A stretch of 64,000 nucleotides of DNA from Macrosoma leucophasiata (GCA_036365455.1 JAWQUS010000023.1:7378001-7442000); one strand, 5' to 3'; shown: positions 50,920-62,668, numbered from the stretch's first letter. Notes: a model not told the origin generated them from the sequence alone. Made by a program: numbers and translations.

Positions 50920-51690
50920 TCAAAAATAACAGTAAGATAATAGTATTATGCAATTACTATTTGAATATATGCAACAAAATAAATGTCAGAGCATCAAAAA
51001 AGGACTACTATATGTCATAAGATGAATCTAGTAGTCTAAAATCCGAATCTAGATCCACCTTCACCTATCTATTTACCGAATGAAACAATTCTTTATCAAA
51101 TTTCATGTATAAACAAACATATCTTGCCTATCAAAATATGTTTAAAAATGTCATAATAGCACTCAGATAGCAGTTATATAACGATATAAAACGTTGTGTA
51201 GTACGATAACAATTTATAACAGAGTGTAATATTTGCTAAAACATGCTAAGAATATTTCTTATAAATAAATGTTCCCTAAACGCGCAAGGCGCATTTGGCA
51301 AACGCCGACTAGCCAACAATTGAAAGTCAACAGGCATCAGACAGACGTTTGTATCGGATGAAATCGCATCTGAAATGTAGGGCAAATAAGGGTCAGGGGA
51401 GAGGAACCATCAATATGAGTTGAAAAGGCACGGAGACGGCAGGTGTGCCCGAAGGACGCGACCTGCCGTGACGTCGGTGCGATTAATACCTTTTGTAGAC
51501 ATCTTTAATTTTGTTACGACTATTATGCATATAGATTTGTAGTTCTTTAAATATAAACGTATATGAATATAGGGTATAATAAAATGAATAGTCATTTATA
51601 TAAAATAATAATGTAATTAATACGAGTACTATACTTATGGGCTCACTGATATTAGTTACGTAGATGATAAAATAACCTAATGATTAAATA
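50920..51690. other. No recognised feature
   Basis: A GC-richer patch (51395-51480, GCACGGAGACGGCAGGTGTG) is not attributable to any family seen here. Confidence 0.3.
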
Positions 51691-51990
51691 ACTGCCTCGG
51701 TAGCCTAGTGGTAGCAGGCCACTACTACTACGCTGAGGTCCTGGGTTCGATTCCCGGGTAGGGGGTTATCAGAGATGATGGTGTAAAGTCCATTATCTCT
51801 GGTTCTATTGGGATCCCAGTACCTTGAAGTTTGGTAATGTGCCCGGAGATGTCAACAGGCTCGCCACCTGTTACATGGGCCAAAAACGTAACCGGCGAAT
51901 CGTGGGTGTTTGCATGTATGCTTGAATGCATGCATTTACCTCTGCCTACCCCTTCGGGGATTACAGGCGTGAAGTTACGTATGATAAAAT
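51691..51990 (+). mobile_element. SINE-A, full length
   Basis: Head CCTCGGTAGCCTAGTGGTAG...GGTTCGATTCCCGGG, body GTGCCCGGAGATGTCAACAG, tail TGCCTACCCCTTCGGGGATT ACAGGCGTGAAGTTACG. Lacks ~20 bp present in the 33133 copy. Confidence 0.88.
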
Positions 51991-52032
51991 ACAGCGGATG
52001 CCACTAACAATACTAGCAATAGTAAAACTTGT

Positions 52033-52185
52033 TTTTTTTTTTACTCTTACAGTCACAGCCCCACAGTAGGTATAAACCTGTGTTGTGGGTGCCGTTGTAC
52101 ACATACAACATATATACAAACACCCAGACTCCAAACAAATATCTGTAGGCCATACAAATATTTGTCCCGGTGCGGGGGTCGAATT
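52033..52185 (-). mobile_element. SINE-B, head lost
   Basis: T-run, CTTACAGTCACAGCCCCACA, GGTATAAACCTGTGTTGTGG, GTGCCGTTGTACACATACAA, CAAATATCTGTAGGCC; stops at TGCGGGGGTCGAA where a Helitron piece begins. Confidence 0.75.
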
Positions 52186-52419
52186 TTTGTTCGTTAGTCT
52201 CGCTAAAACTCGAGAACGGCTTTACCGATTTGGCTAATAATGGTTTTGAATTATTTTTGGAAGTCCAGGGAAGGTTTAGGTAAGAAAATATGAAAAAATT
52301 GAAGGGAAATAGTAAAAACCACAATTTCATTTTCCCATTCAAATAATCCGTATCTATTAAACCTTTGACACATTCATTTATTTAATTCTGAGGCAATACG
52401 AAGTTTACGGGTCAGCTAG
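52186..52419 (+). mobile_element. Helitron (Lep1-like), 5' tip missing
   Basis: GTTCGTTAGTCTCGCTAAAA, CTCGAGAACGGCTTTACC to ACGGGTCAGCTAG followed by T. Confidence 0.75.
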
Positions 52420-52689
52420 TTCTTAATAAAATTTCATATTATTTCGATAATAATCGATGGACAAAAATATTATCATAATCCTTTCAATAACCAATAAAGA
52501 AAAAAAAGTGTGGTTTTTACAGAAGTACTCTTGAATGAAATGGTTGCGAAGATCAGGTATTTGTAAAGAATTTGCAGGAGTTGAGCCCTTAATAAATACA
52601 CAGATAATATAAACCACAAGAATTTAAAAGAGATGATGCAAAAAGGGTTCACTTAACATTGAGATATTCGAAGGATTGTTGGGATTATT

Positions 52690-52870
52690 CCATTTTGTGG
52701 AAGATACCCAGTACTCGTAATGTGCCCGGAGATGTTAACAGGTTCGCCACCTATTACATGGGTCAAACCGAAACGGCCAAATCGTGGGTGTTTGCATGTA
52801 TGTTTCAATACTTGCATTTACTTATTTACTTCTGGCTAGCCCTTCGGAGACTACAGGCGCAAAGACACGA
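52690..52870 (+). mobile_element. SINE-A, head lost
   Basis: AATGTGCCCGGAGATGTTAA, ACCTATTACATGGGTC, GTGGGTGTTTGCATGTATG, CTTCGGAGACTACAGGCGCA. Confidence 0.65.
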
Positions 52871-52939
52871 CACATACATTGAGAAGATTAAAAGAAATGT
52901 AAAGAACTACCACTTAGAGGGTGAACATACGATACATTC

Positions 52940-53560
52940 TCGTTAACTATCGAGAGACCTAGGGGCTATAAGCCTTAAAGATTAACTACTTTGCCGGCCT
53001 TAAGAGATTTCCGGCTTTATATTAACTTGGACCTTAGCCTCTTAGTGAACTTTTGTTATTTTGTAATGAGAACGTGCCGGCTCTCACGACTTCACTTTTC
53101 AATAAACTTTATTTGTATCTCAGAGGGAAGTGATTTATGAGATAATAATAATACATTTTATAATAATATCATTTCATACAAAAATACTGAGTTGTTCTAC
53201 CTTCTTTAACCTTCTTGCCTTTATTATATTACGTAATAATTTAATCCCACCAAAAACATGCTATAAAAAATAGCCAAGTTGGGATGTAGCTGCTTGTTAA
53301 TATCTCTAAAAAGAGAGAGCCAGAAGCCTGGCCGCATTGCCACGTTGAATGCTACGCTGATCCTCGGTCCAAAGAAAAGACCAGCTCTCTGATCATACGA
53401 GGCGTAGACCACATGCTTGAAAACTGCTGAACTAATTATAATAAAATTTCAACATTCCATTGGAAATACGTATATTGTCGTATACATGGTAAAATCACAG
53501 TCTAAAGAAAACGAAAATGTTAATAAAATTAAGATTAATTCTTCGGGTGCAGAAAATCCC
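52940..53560. other. Unclassified, possible LINE scraps
   Basis: GC-richer pieces (CGTGCCGGCTCTCACGACTT at 53070; GTTGAATGCTACGCTGATCC at 53344) look element-derived but I cannot name them. Confidence 0.25.
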
Positions 53561-53569
53561 AAATTCTAT

Positions 53570-53704
53570 CTCACCACAGAAATATAGCATCTATATATCT
53601 CAACTTTAGAATTGAAGTGGCATATCGCAAAAAATTAAGAAATGACTTTTATACATCAAACGATTTAAAACATGTAATTTATCAAATTACGGTATAATTT
53701 ATGC
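53570..53704 (+). repeat. Repeat of a long-TIR element, single arm
   Basis: TCTATCTCACCACAGAAATA, TAGAATTGAAGTGGCATATC, AAATGACTTTTATACATCAA. Matches 54918-55075 directly and 55150-55225 inverted. Confidence 0.65.
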
Positions 53705-54530
53705 TGAAAAAAAAAGGTATCAATTGAATCTCTCATTCTCATTAAGAATCAACAAAAAGGGAGGAAAGAAAAAGTTATATTCATCTCATTCACTTACAGA
53801 ATTCTTATGGCTCAAGGGGAAAACGGGAAAAAATGTTCACTTAGTCCGATTGATCGGACTATCTGTAGCGATTACAATTTTGTTACTGGGTATGTGTGTT
53901 TTATATTTATGGATCGAATTGACAACGACCTTTTTTCTCGAGGCTTGGTAATTAGGTCACTTTCTACTATGAGTGTTATCGTCTGAGAGCTTGTCGCCAA
54001 ACCCTTGTCATTTTATTAATTTGTCTTAATTCGGTCGGATGACAAAATACAAAATTATGATTCATAAAATTACGAAAATAAATGGGTGTTTTTAGCAGTT
54101 TTGCGACTTTTTACCTAAGACAACCACTATGACTCAAAGGAGTTGTAACGTGGTGTTCCTAGTGGATGTACAGTACATCAAAAGAAAGCAAATATTTCAA
54201 AGATGTAAGGAAAAATAAAGTTAAGTTGATTAAAACAAAGATGAAATGGTTTAATCGAATTATTTTTATTGATTATGGCAATTTGTACACTCAAGAACCT
54301 AGTGAGTACTAGTGACATGAGATGACAAACTTGTCAAAAGAATTGCCAATCGCCATCGCCATATTTTTGTATTACCATTTTGTGTAAACTTGATTATTTT
54401 TAAACGAAAAAACTACAGAACATTAACTAAAATTGATAGTCGGAAATTGTTCAGAATAGTTTTTTACGAACTGTACATTAAGTGGGAACAACTCCATACA
54501 TTTTTGGACCAACTCCTTTCATATTGTCTC
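53705..54530. other. No recognised feature
   Basis: Small palindrome AGTCCGATTGATCGGACT at 53842-53859; a 75-codon ORF here is not recognisable. Confidence 0.35.
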
Positions 54531-54534
54531 TACT

Positions 54535-54858
54535 TGTTACTGGTGGTAGAGATCCGGTAACAGAGCTAACGAAAGAGACACACCGCATTAGCATTACTTA
54601 ATCTACTTGACGTTAAATAGCAATATTTTATTTTATTTTTATTTTCAGCGTTATTCTATTCCGTTCATATGTCAATGTACGGCCCTGCAATTTCCGGTAA
54701 AGAGGCATATCAGCTTAGGCATCAGAAATGGCAATGCATCTAAAATATTTATAATATTTATTTTGATTGATGAGTTTTTATAATGATGCCTATAGGCTAC
54801 AGCATTTACTAACCATCAATGTAAACTGCTTGTTGGCCACTTCATGACAATAAAAGCA
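54535..54858 (+). mobile_element. JT repeat, diverged, with AT-rich insertions
   Basis: TTACTGGTGGTAGAGATCCG, TTTTATTTTATTTTTATTTT insertion, AATGTACGGCCCTGCAATTT, TGCCTATAGGCTACAGCATT, GCTTGTTGGCCACTTCATGA. Confidence 0.75.
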
Positions 54859-54917
54859 TGTTGGAAGCATGCGCTGACACACTGACTTATTATACGTGAC
54901 AATTGACGTGCCATCAC

Positions 54918-55225
54918 ATATTCTATCTCACCACAGAAATATAACATCTATAAATATATCGCACCTTTAGAATTGAACATACCTCAAAAAAATAAGAAAA
55001 TTACTTTTATACATCAAACGACTTAAAAACATGTAAACTTACAAATTACGGAATAATTTATAAATAATTTGATAGATTACATTATAGATAGATAGATTTT
55101 TTTAGTAGTTACTATTAATAACTACTAAAAAATTATTAATGATTTGATAGATTACATGTTTTACGTCGTTTTATGGATAAAAGTCTTTTCTTAATTTTTT
55201 GAAATATGTCACTTCAATTAGAAAG
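54918..55225. mobile_element. Long-TIR (fold-back) element
   Basis: Left arm ~54960-55075 and right arm ~55145-55225 are inverted copies (ACTTTTATACATCAAACGAC / GTCGTTTTATGGATAAAAGT). Between them 55100-55136 is itself a hairpin (TTTTTTAGTAGTTA / TAACTACTAAAAAA). Confidence 0.6.
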
Positions 55226-55311
55226 GTGCGTGCGATATGTAAAAGCTGTTAGGTACACGGTAGAACATCGTGTAAAATTTCATTTTTACTCAGCTAAACT
55301 ATAACGATATG

Positions 55312-55485
55312 TTTTTTTTATGAACTGAAGGTGGCAAACAAGCATGCAGCTCACATTGATGTTAAGTGATAACTGCCTCCTAGAAACACCTACACAAAAA
55401 CCAGAGGTCAAAATGTAGATGCGTTGCCACTCCTGAGACCTAAGTTGTCATGTTTCTGTAAATTTATGACGGAGCCATACATGTT
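55312..55485 (-). mobile_element. JT repeat, 3' part (subfamily B)
   Basis: TTTTTTTTATGAACTGAAGG, CAGCTCACATTGATGTTAAG, CTCCTGAGACCTAAGTTG, GACGGAGCCATACAT. Confidence 0.8.
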
Positions 55486-55489
55486 TTAT

Positions 55490-56047
55490 GTACTATGTTC
55501 TTAGGGTATCGCTACATTTATTGAAATAACCTACGATAATCATGACCCATAAGCAGGACCCGCCTATTTTCTGCATGATTCGCTCAAAAAACTTCCCGTT
55601 TCATATCCATTGTAGTCGACAATCGCAGTTTACCCCTTTACCCCGGATCCTCATTTTTAAACGCCGCACTCTATTGTTCTAGTACTCACAGAAAATTGTC
55701 CGTTCGTCTCTGCTCAGATACCGGTCGCACAGTACGGTGAATTTTCGCGTTGTTTTTATGAATAGATACTACTGAACTATAATATAAATATATTTGACTA
55801 ACGGCTTCAAACCCGGCTTAGACTCCTATATTTCACAACCGAATTACATATTTTGCAGACCAATTTTGTCTATATAAAATTATTGTGATGATAAAATTAT
55901 TTTGATAAAGATTTTAGTTTAGTTCATGAAAAACACATCTCAACTTCATATTTTTTTTTCTTTCGTTTAAAAACAATAGCTTCGTATTGATTTAAGTATA
56001 GAATACGGTTAAACAGTACCAGGGACGTTTATGCAGAACCTATAAAA
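55490..56047. other. No recognised feature
   Basis: Nothing supportable. Confidence 0.3.
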
Positions 56048-56059
56048 ACTAACATTTTT

Positions 56060-56306
56060 TAAAGAAAAATGGAAAGAAAAATTTGTCTTCAGACGAGACT
56101 CGAACTCGCGGCCACTGGGAATCTAGTCCAGCCGCTCTTCCAACTGAGCTACCGAAGTCCTACCCGATTTGTGAAATCTTTCCTTCACATTTATTTCATT
56201 GCCTTATGGTGGCAGTAGCGCCATCTATTGCAATAAACTTACAATAAACTTTGCAGTTTATTAAATATCGTAAAGAAGTCGCTTTTACCCTTAATAATTA
56301 ATAATT
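56060..56306 (-). mobile_element. tRNA-like mobile element, copy T4, 12-bp target duplication
   Basis: Exact ACTAACATTTTT at 56048-56059 and 56307-56318. On the minus strand: AATTATTAATTATTAAGGGT, GCGACTTCTTTACGATATTT, CAATAGATGGCGCTACTGCC, GTGAAGGAAAGATTTCAC, tRNA-like unit, AAATTTTTCTTTCC. It is one arm plus loop of the 44765 design. Confidence 0.75.
56085..56159 (-). tRNA. tRNA-like sequence T4
   Basis: 75 nt; as T2 with one base less in the variable region and a mispaired acceptor end (GTCTTCAG against CGGAAGTC-type). Confidence 0.45.
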
Positions 56307-56587
56307 ACTAACATTTTTGGAAAACATTATGTTCGTCTTTACCGAACCCTTATTCATTTATTTATTCAAGAACAATGTACATGAAATTTCCAAGTTCCAA
56401 ACTTGTCAGTAACAGTGCATAGACATTACAATTCCCTAATACAAAATTTAACAATTATAGTTAAACAATAATTTTAAACGCCTTAAGATGATATCGCAGT
56501 TCAATCCAGGTATACAATCAAATATATATATATCAATGTCAAATATTTATATACACAAATAAATAAAACTGGAGTGTCTGTTTGTTT

Positions 56588-56664
56588 TGACGACCCAGTT
56601 GGTCCAGCGGTGTGAGGCGACCGCTTGATTCGAAGGGTCGCGGGTTCGATCCCCGCCACCGTTA
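56588..56664 (+). mobile_element. SINE-B tRNA-like head alone
   Basis: ACGACCCAGTTGGTCCAGCG, GTGTGAGGCGACCGCTTG, GGGTCGCGGGTTCGATCCCC. Stops at CGCCACCG; either a solitary head or a tRNA pseudogene related to the source gene. Confidence 0.6.
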
Positions 56665-56949
56665 ATGATTGGTCTTCAACATGCACCACATGTGAATAGT
56701 TCGTATAAATTCATTACATTACTTTAATTTCCAAAATGCCTTTATCAAATTCTCAATCAACATACTTTTGAAGGCATGCAGACTGTAATTTCGAAACCCA
56801 AAAACGGATCGCATTTTTTTATTACGCGCATTGGTTTTAATTAATGGAATAATTGTGCTTTTTACAAGTGTTGGAACTCCAATTATTTATCGAGAGCTCC
56901 AGGGCTGTAGGTCGTTGTAGCATTTAGTTTTCACTGTGTTGTAGTATGA

Positions 56950-57163
56950 ATAAATAAATAAATACGATTACACTCACAGCCCCACATAAGGTATAAACCT
57001 GTGTCGTGGGTGCCGTTGTACACACACAACACATACACATAAATACCCAGACCCGAAACAAATATCTGTAGGGCCTACAAATATTTGTCCGTGTGCGGGG
57101 ATCGAACCCGCGACCCTTCGAATCAAACGATCTTCTCACACCGCTGGACTAGTCGGGCAGTCA
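56950..57163 (-). mobile_element. SINE-B, full length
   Basis: AATAAATAAATAAATACGAT tail, CACTCACAGCCCCACATAAG, CGTGGGTGCCGTTGTACACA, head GGGGATCGAACCCGCGACCC to TCACACCGCTGGACTA. Confidence 0.85.
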
Positions 57164-57212
57164 AACAGATGCTCTACTGATAAATAAAAGGTGAACCAAC
57201 CATAACCAATGA

Positions 57213-57497
57213 ATTTTACTGGTGGTAGAGTTTCAGTGTAAGAGCTCGAGGGCGTAGGCACCGCATTACCTCATCTATGTACCGCCAAATGATAGAGTGC
57301 ATAATCGTGTTTCGGTTAGATGGTAATGTATGACCTCGTAATAACCATCACAGAGACACACTCGGAATAACTAATGTTTCGCGAATAGCAACGCATCTGC
57401 ATTTTGACCTCTGGTCTGGGTCTCTATAGGCTGCAGTCATCACTTAACATAAATGTGAGCTGCATGCTTGTTTGCCACCTTCATTACATAAAAAAAA
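57213..57497 (+). mobile_element. JT repeat, full length (subfamily B)
   Basis: TTTTACTGGTGGTAGAGTTT, AGAGCTCGAGGGCGTAGGCA, CTCGTAATAACCATCACAGA, GCATGCTTGTTTGCCACCTT CATTACATAAAAAAAA. Confidence 0.9.
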
Positions 57498-57499
57498 GA

Positions 57500-58360
57500 A
57501 AAAGATTCTATTATAGCAACGTTTTGCATTACTACTGTGTTCGATATGAAAAACCGAATTTATACATAACCTGTTATTTATGGCTACGACAGCCCGACTC
57601 GCTCTTGACATCCTCCTCTCTGACAGCTGACAGATGACAGCTCTCTCTCTTGCCAGTCTGTCTTCATTGTATCATGACGCACCCTCAGACTAATTTAATT
57701 TTAATGTAAACATATTGTAAAAGTGTAATAACAACGTAAATACAACTATTTAATAGTTGTAAGCGAACTATTAAACTATTAAAGCAGCAAAACTGGCTTT
57801 AAGTCCTGTCCAGAACATACAGCTAGCTTTTGTCGATTTGTAATAATTTGGCAAGTACATTATAATAAAAGTTTGAATGCTTTGGCAATTTGGAAGTTGG
57901 GATCTAGGCCGCGTGAGTAATTTTTAGTACTGAGACAATAGGTCTTGTAGTAGCGGTAACATTCCTCAATGAAACTTCCAGTTTTTAGGCTTTGGTATAA
58001 TAAAAAAAAACGGAACCCTTTAAGAATCACTCATGTTTATATTTATAACGGCCAAATACTCAAACGTCACTCAAATGTAAGTGCAACTTAAAAGTCTTCT
58101 GTCTTTATAAAACGCGTACAAACGATACACACATTTGAGGGTTGCTTAAAATTGAGTAACGTTTGAGTATTCGGCCGTATGTCTATCATAACATAATACT
58201 ACGGAGGGTTTAAAGTCTAACATAAAACTGCGGAGTGTTTAAAGTGATCATTAAAAAGTTATTAACATGAAATAATGATTTTTAATAATTACAAGTCAGA
58301 ATAATTAAGACATCTATTTATTCAGATTTCTTGAGAGGCAATGAGATTGATTAAGAGCTA
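57500..58360. other. No recognised feature
   Basis: AT-rich. TTTGAGTATTCGGCCGTATG / CGGCCAAATACTCAAA at 58158 and 58048 are loosely inverted. Confidence 0.3.
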
Positions 58361-58364
58361 AATA

Positions 58365-58655
58365 AATAAATAATTACGCTTACACTCACAGCCCCATACT
58401 AGTTATAAACCTGTATTGGAGTACCGACAACTCATACACAAACACCTAGCCCCGAAAGAAAGAAAGAAAAAAGAAAAGAAAGAAAACATTTATCTGGACA
58501 GCACAGAGACAAAAAAAAGCGAAATTATTAGATTACAAACAATTACAAAGAAATATCAATACATAAGCCATACAAATATTTTTCTCGATTGCGATCGAAC
58601 CCGCGATCCTTCGAATCGAATAGTCTCACACCACTGGACTAACTGGGTCGTCAAG
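58365..58655 (-). mobile_element. SINE-B, split by a LINE tail
   Basis: AAATAAATAAATAATTACGC, TTACACTCACAGCCCCATAC, then after the insertion CCATACAAATATTTTTCTCG and GCGATCGAACCCGCGATCCT to TCACACCACTGGACTAAC. Confidence 0.8.
58455..58548 (-). mobile_element. LINE 3' tail nested in SINE-B
   Basis: (GAAA)n, GAAAACATTTATCTGGACAG, CGAAATTATTAGATTACAAA CAATTACA: the inverse of 48710-48810. Confidence 0.65.
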
Positions 58656-58689
58656 TCGCTGATAGAAATCGTAATAGGTATACATTAAT

Positions 58690-59284
58690 AAGTACGTGAA
58701 TGAAATGAATGAATGTAGAGGACCGATTTAAACTATTATCATAAGCTGAACATTTATAATTTGAATTCATATAAAAAAACAGAAACTTTCGTGGTAACAT
58801 ATTTGTTATTCAAGTTAGGCGTTGGTGCATTCGGGATAGCTGCCGACGCGGTCTCTCTAATTAGACGAGCCCACTTCACCCGAGTGCCCTCGCCGAGTGA
58901 CTTTCTTTCGCGACAGTCACTGGGGAATCTCGCGGGTTAGTTTTACTTTACAAATGTAAAGAGACTGTAACGGAACCCACTCTCTCAAATAGGAACTCTT
59001 CAGATAAAGGATATTTTCGAAGTCAAATCTAAATCAACAAGAATATAATATTGGCCAAGTGATGTCTAAAGGGACCCTACAAGTTGTTAAATGGTAGAAA
59101 CCTTAAGTTCTTTAATAGAGGTAAGAATAAAGTTAGAAATGCGATAAGATTATTAAATATAACCCCAAGGAGTAAATTACTGAATACACAATATAATATT
59201 GGAGGGGAAAGTTAAGGAGCCCCAAACCATCGCCCCTTAGTGTGAGTACCAAACCAAGAATCTGTACTCTCCAGACGAGCTTGG
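58690..59284. other. Partly GC-rich, unclassified
   Basis: 58815-58945 (TAGGCGTTGGTGCATTCGGG, CCTCGCCGAGTGACTTTC) stands out in composition but matches no family I know; could be LTR or promoter debris. Confidence 0.25.
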
Positions 59285-59339
59285 AGTATATTTGGTAGAT
59301 GAGCGTATAAATAACGCTTAAATAATTACCATACAATGA

Positions 59340-59890
59340 TGGTCACATTTATAATCAAACTGTTGTAAAACAACAGATATAAGGCAAAGCCTCAAATTGT
59401 AGATGATGTATAAGACAAAGTCTTAATAAGCTGACAAAGTCAGTAAGTTGTAGTAGACTGTTGTAAACAACAGATTATATGGCATAAGCCTCAAATTGCA
59501 GGTATTGTGTAAGACATAGTCTTAAGCTGACAAAGTCAGTATGTGGTAGTAGACTGTTGTAAACAACAGATAAAGTGGCATAGGCCATTAACTGGCAGTC
59601 AGGTAAAATATACTCATTTGAGTATTCCAATGATGAAGTTGATATGTATATTATCAATCGTCGTAGACACCGTTAGGCGCAGTAATTGTTGCAGTAGTAG
59701 ATCATGATCATAATATGGCATAGCCATTAAGTTGTTATACCGTAAACATAGTTTACTCATTCTGACATAGTCAGTAAATAAATATTTCAGGCAATGTCCT
59801 GTAATTATGGTTTAACCATATATGAGTATTATCTCATTGTATATTGTCAGTATCTGACATCGCAAATAAATGCAATATTGTAGTTTCCAT
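59340..59890 (+). repeat. Dense field of short hairpins with A-rich triloops
   Basis: At least 12 near-adjacent short palindromes: CTGTTGT-AAA-ACAACAG (59360), AGGC-AAA-GCCT (59382), TAAGAC-AAA-GTCTTA (59411), CTGAC-AAA-GTCAG (59431 and 59527), CTGTTG-TAAA-CAACAG (59458 and 59554), TAAGAC-ATA-GTCTTA (59510), ATGGC-ATA-GCCAT (59715), GTAAAC-ATA-GTTTAC (59742), CTGAC-ATA-GTCAG (59762), TATGGTT-AACCATA type (59807). 59360-59470 and 59458-59570 are also tandem copies of a ~97-bp unit. No ORF; function unknown. Confidence 0.8.
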
Positions 59891-59994
59891 AAGGTAGGTG
59901 CATAACACACAATAAATGTAGCGGTTCCATGACCGATCATCGCAACAAGGCGGATAATGATCTGTTGATCATATTATAATATTAAATATGTGTT

Positions 59995-60890
59995 GTGTTT
60001 GTTCTGAAGTAACACCTCTTCATCCAGATGGATATTATCTCCAACGTTAATGGAATCGACCTATAAGAAAATGTATAAGTCAAAGCAAAACCAGACCCAA
60101 GGTACACCACAGGTGAAATTACAGCACCACAAAATAACATTTGCTAGGGGCTCTGCCCATTATCGCAAGAACAGGTAGTGTGTAATTCACAGCGCACAGG
60201 TACTAGCAAGCCAGACAATGTCGATGAAGATAGGCCGACCCACAACTGCTGATACCCACAGACTAGACCAAAGGTACACTAGGCGGAGACCGCGGAGACT
60301 ACAAGACTACAAAAATAATATTTGCTAGGGCTCTGCCCATTATCGCAAGAACAGGTAGTGAGTAGCTCCAGTATACAGGCCAGCTGTCAGTAAATATGTT
60401 TTAAATATTCCAAACTGAACGTCGAAAGTATATGAACAGAACATACAGAACAGCATAATGTATCAACAATACAGGTGTGATATTTATAGTGATTACCTGT
60501 ATTGTGTATATATAATGTTTATGGTTTTATACATAAACCATGCATTTTGCACACTGCCTTTAGGCAAAACCTTATTAGGTTTCCAGATTCAAATGAGTTT
60601 TATAGATGTCTATAAGTAGCAGATTATTATAAAATATGTTTAGTGTTGGTTGTTCTGAAGTAGTTACTACTACGTCCAGATGATAGTAAAGAAGAGTGTA
60701 GGTGTGGAATCGACCCATAGTACCCAAGTTAATGGTGTAGGCCGACCCACATAAGTTGCTAGCGCACTAGACCAAGATACACCCCAGGGAGTATACATCA
60801 CCACAGTGTTTTTCAGGCTTGGCCCTACTTGTTTTTTATGTGATAAGTAACTCCAGTGCACTGGCGTAGCCGCGGGACAACGTTGAGTGT
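59995..60890 (+). repeat. Three degenerate tandem units
   Basis: Units at about 59995-60200, 60225-60390 and 60645-60880 share, in order, GTTCTGAAGTA, GGAATCGACC, AGGCCGACCCAC, AGACCAAGGTACACC-like, TTTGCTAGGGCTCTGCCCAT (first two), CGCAAGAACAGGTAGTG (first two) and TAACTCCAGT. More short palindromes lie between (GCCTTTAGGC, TTATAGATGTCTATAA). Unclassified. Confidence 0.6.
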
Positions 60891-61049
60891 CTTTCAGTCC
60901 TGGACGTCAGAAGTGATGTATGTAGCGAAGGAACGAGTCCAACGCCCCAACAAACCAGGTGTGTAATGCGTGTATTGTGTTAATAATGATAATGGTAAGT
61001 TCATTATAATCCAGAGTCAATAATCGATAATATCGTTGTAGATATCATT

Positions 61050-62610
61050 ATTCAATAATGACAACTAAAACGTCCATACTTATTTGCAGCCAATAATTAG
61101 TAAATATTTATAGACCAAAGTCAGTATATGATAAAACATATATATAAAACATAGGTATAAAACATAGGTATAAATTAACTAACAATGTCTATAGGCTAGA
61201 TGAATTCTCATTACTTACTCGCAGTAACAAAGTATGTATATAAACAAACACCAAAATGTTCAAATTGATTTAAATAATGTATGTTGAACATTGATGCGGT
61301 AATATTTCAATAAAGTATTAATTAATTTCAGCTTCATTGTCAATAAAATAATATTCATCTTATATGAATGCAATACAGCACTAACTGTGTAGTATTAATA
61401 TAATCTACACGTTCCTTATTGTTATATGATCAATAACTCCAGCTATGCAACAACCACCTTGCTTTGTGATGCTATTTATCAGATTATAGTAATACACATA
61501 AGGAATATGTCAATTAAGACAAACTATTTAAAATAATATAATTACTCCAAGCTTATGGGAAAATAGAAATTAAAAACCAATCGGTTAAATATTTACCTAC
61601 CTAAAATGACTAACAAACATAGCGTGGGAACACTAAAGTAATAAAGGAGAATTTTATTACTTTTCAAACTAAAGACGATGACCAGATGTTTGTACTTCCG
61701 CCTTTGTAGTGCGAACCCATAATCGTTAAAAATAATAAGCCTAACATTACACAATGGGTTCCTATTGTTTAACTCGAAAGTTAAAGCCATTTAGTTGCGA
61801 GAAATACACCAATGGACCACGTGTTGAACTGTTCATGTTGAAGACAATAGATAATCCATTGTTTTTTTATTTAAGGTTATTATGTCCAGTTCTCTTTTAT
61901 GGTCGACACATTTGCTAGCCATGCCTACCTCTAAACACTTGAGACAATATGCGTGGGAATTCTAGAGAGTTCCAAATATCTTTCTTATTATTGGTCCAGG
62001 AAATTGAATCCTGCATCATCAATACCTTTACTCACAAACAACTAGGTAAACTATCCTGATGAAATAACGTCCACTGACCATTTACTTATGTACGAACATC
62101 GAAGTTCGTTTAGCTGTAACCCTTTACATACATATAAAATACTCCTCATTAGCACTAATATTAACTAAATCGAACAGTTAACTTCAGTGTGAATATAATT
62201 TGTACATTCTTGAAATTATATACATAGAGTATGACTTTTAGTAGATAATTATTAAATTACCTACTACTCTATCGAAATCTACATACACCTATTTATTTGA
62301 CAATTTACCAATATTATTACTAATGTAACTGAATCGAACAGTTTACTTAGTAAGTATTTCCTTAGATGTATTGTATATAATATTTTTATTAATTTGTCAT
62401 TTTTAATATTATTACAAATACGACTGATTAGATAGTAACACTCTAATTGACCAGGGAATTGAACCCATAGTAATTAGTAATAACTTAAATCACACATTGT
62501 AAATATTTAATGACCAGTAAAAGATCATTTTGACTGACAATATTTTATCAATCTGTGGATTCCTAGATTTGTAACCTCATGAAAGTAATATTTTCACCTT
62601 CATTAAATGA
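61050..62610. other. AT-rich, faint internal repetition
   Basis: TAACTGAATCGAACAGTTTACTT and AACTAAATCGAACAGTTAACTT recur (62330, 62164), as do AAAACATAGGTATAAA units at 61147-61172. No gene. Confidence 0.4.
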
Positions 62611-62614
62611 TAAA

Positions 62615-62668
62615 TAATAATAATCATCATCATAATCATTTCAGCTGAAAGACGTCAGTGTTAGACAC
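62615..62668 (-). mobile_element. RTE 3'-end scrap
   Basis: AATAATCATCATCATAATCA tail and TTCAGCTGAAAGACGTC, the inverse of an RTE ORF end plus ATGATG tail. Confidence 0.5.

Noticed and set aside
53224..53412. Possible RT fragment on either strand
   Set aside because: Some coding-like words but no ordered motif; not enough to support.
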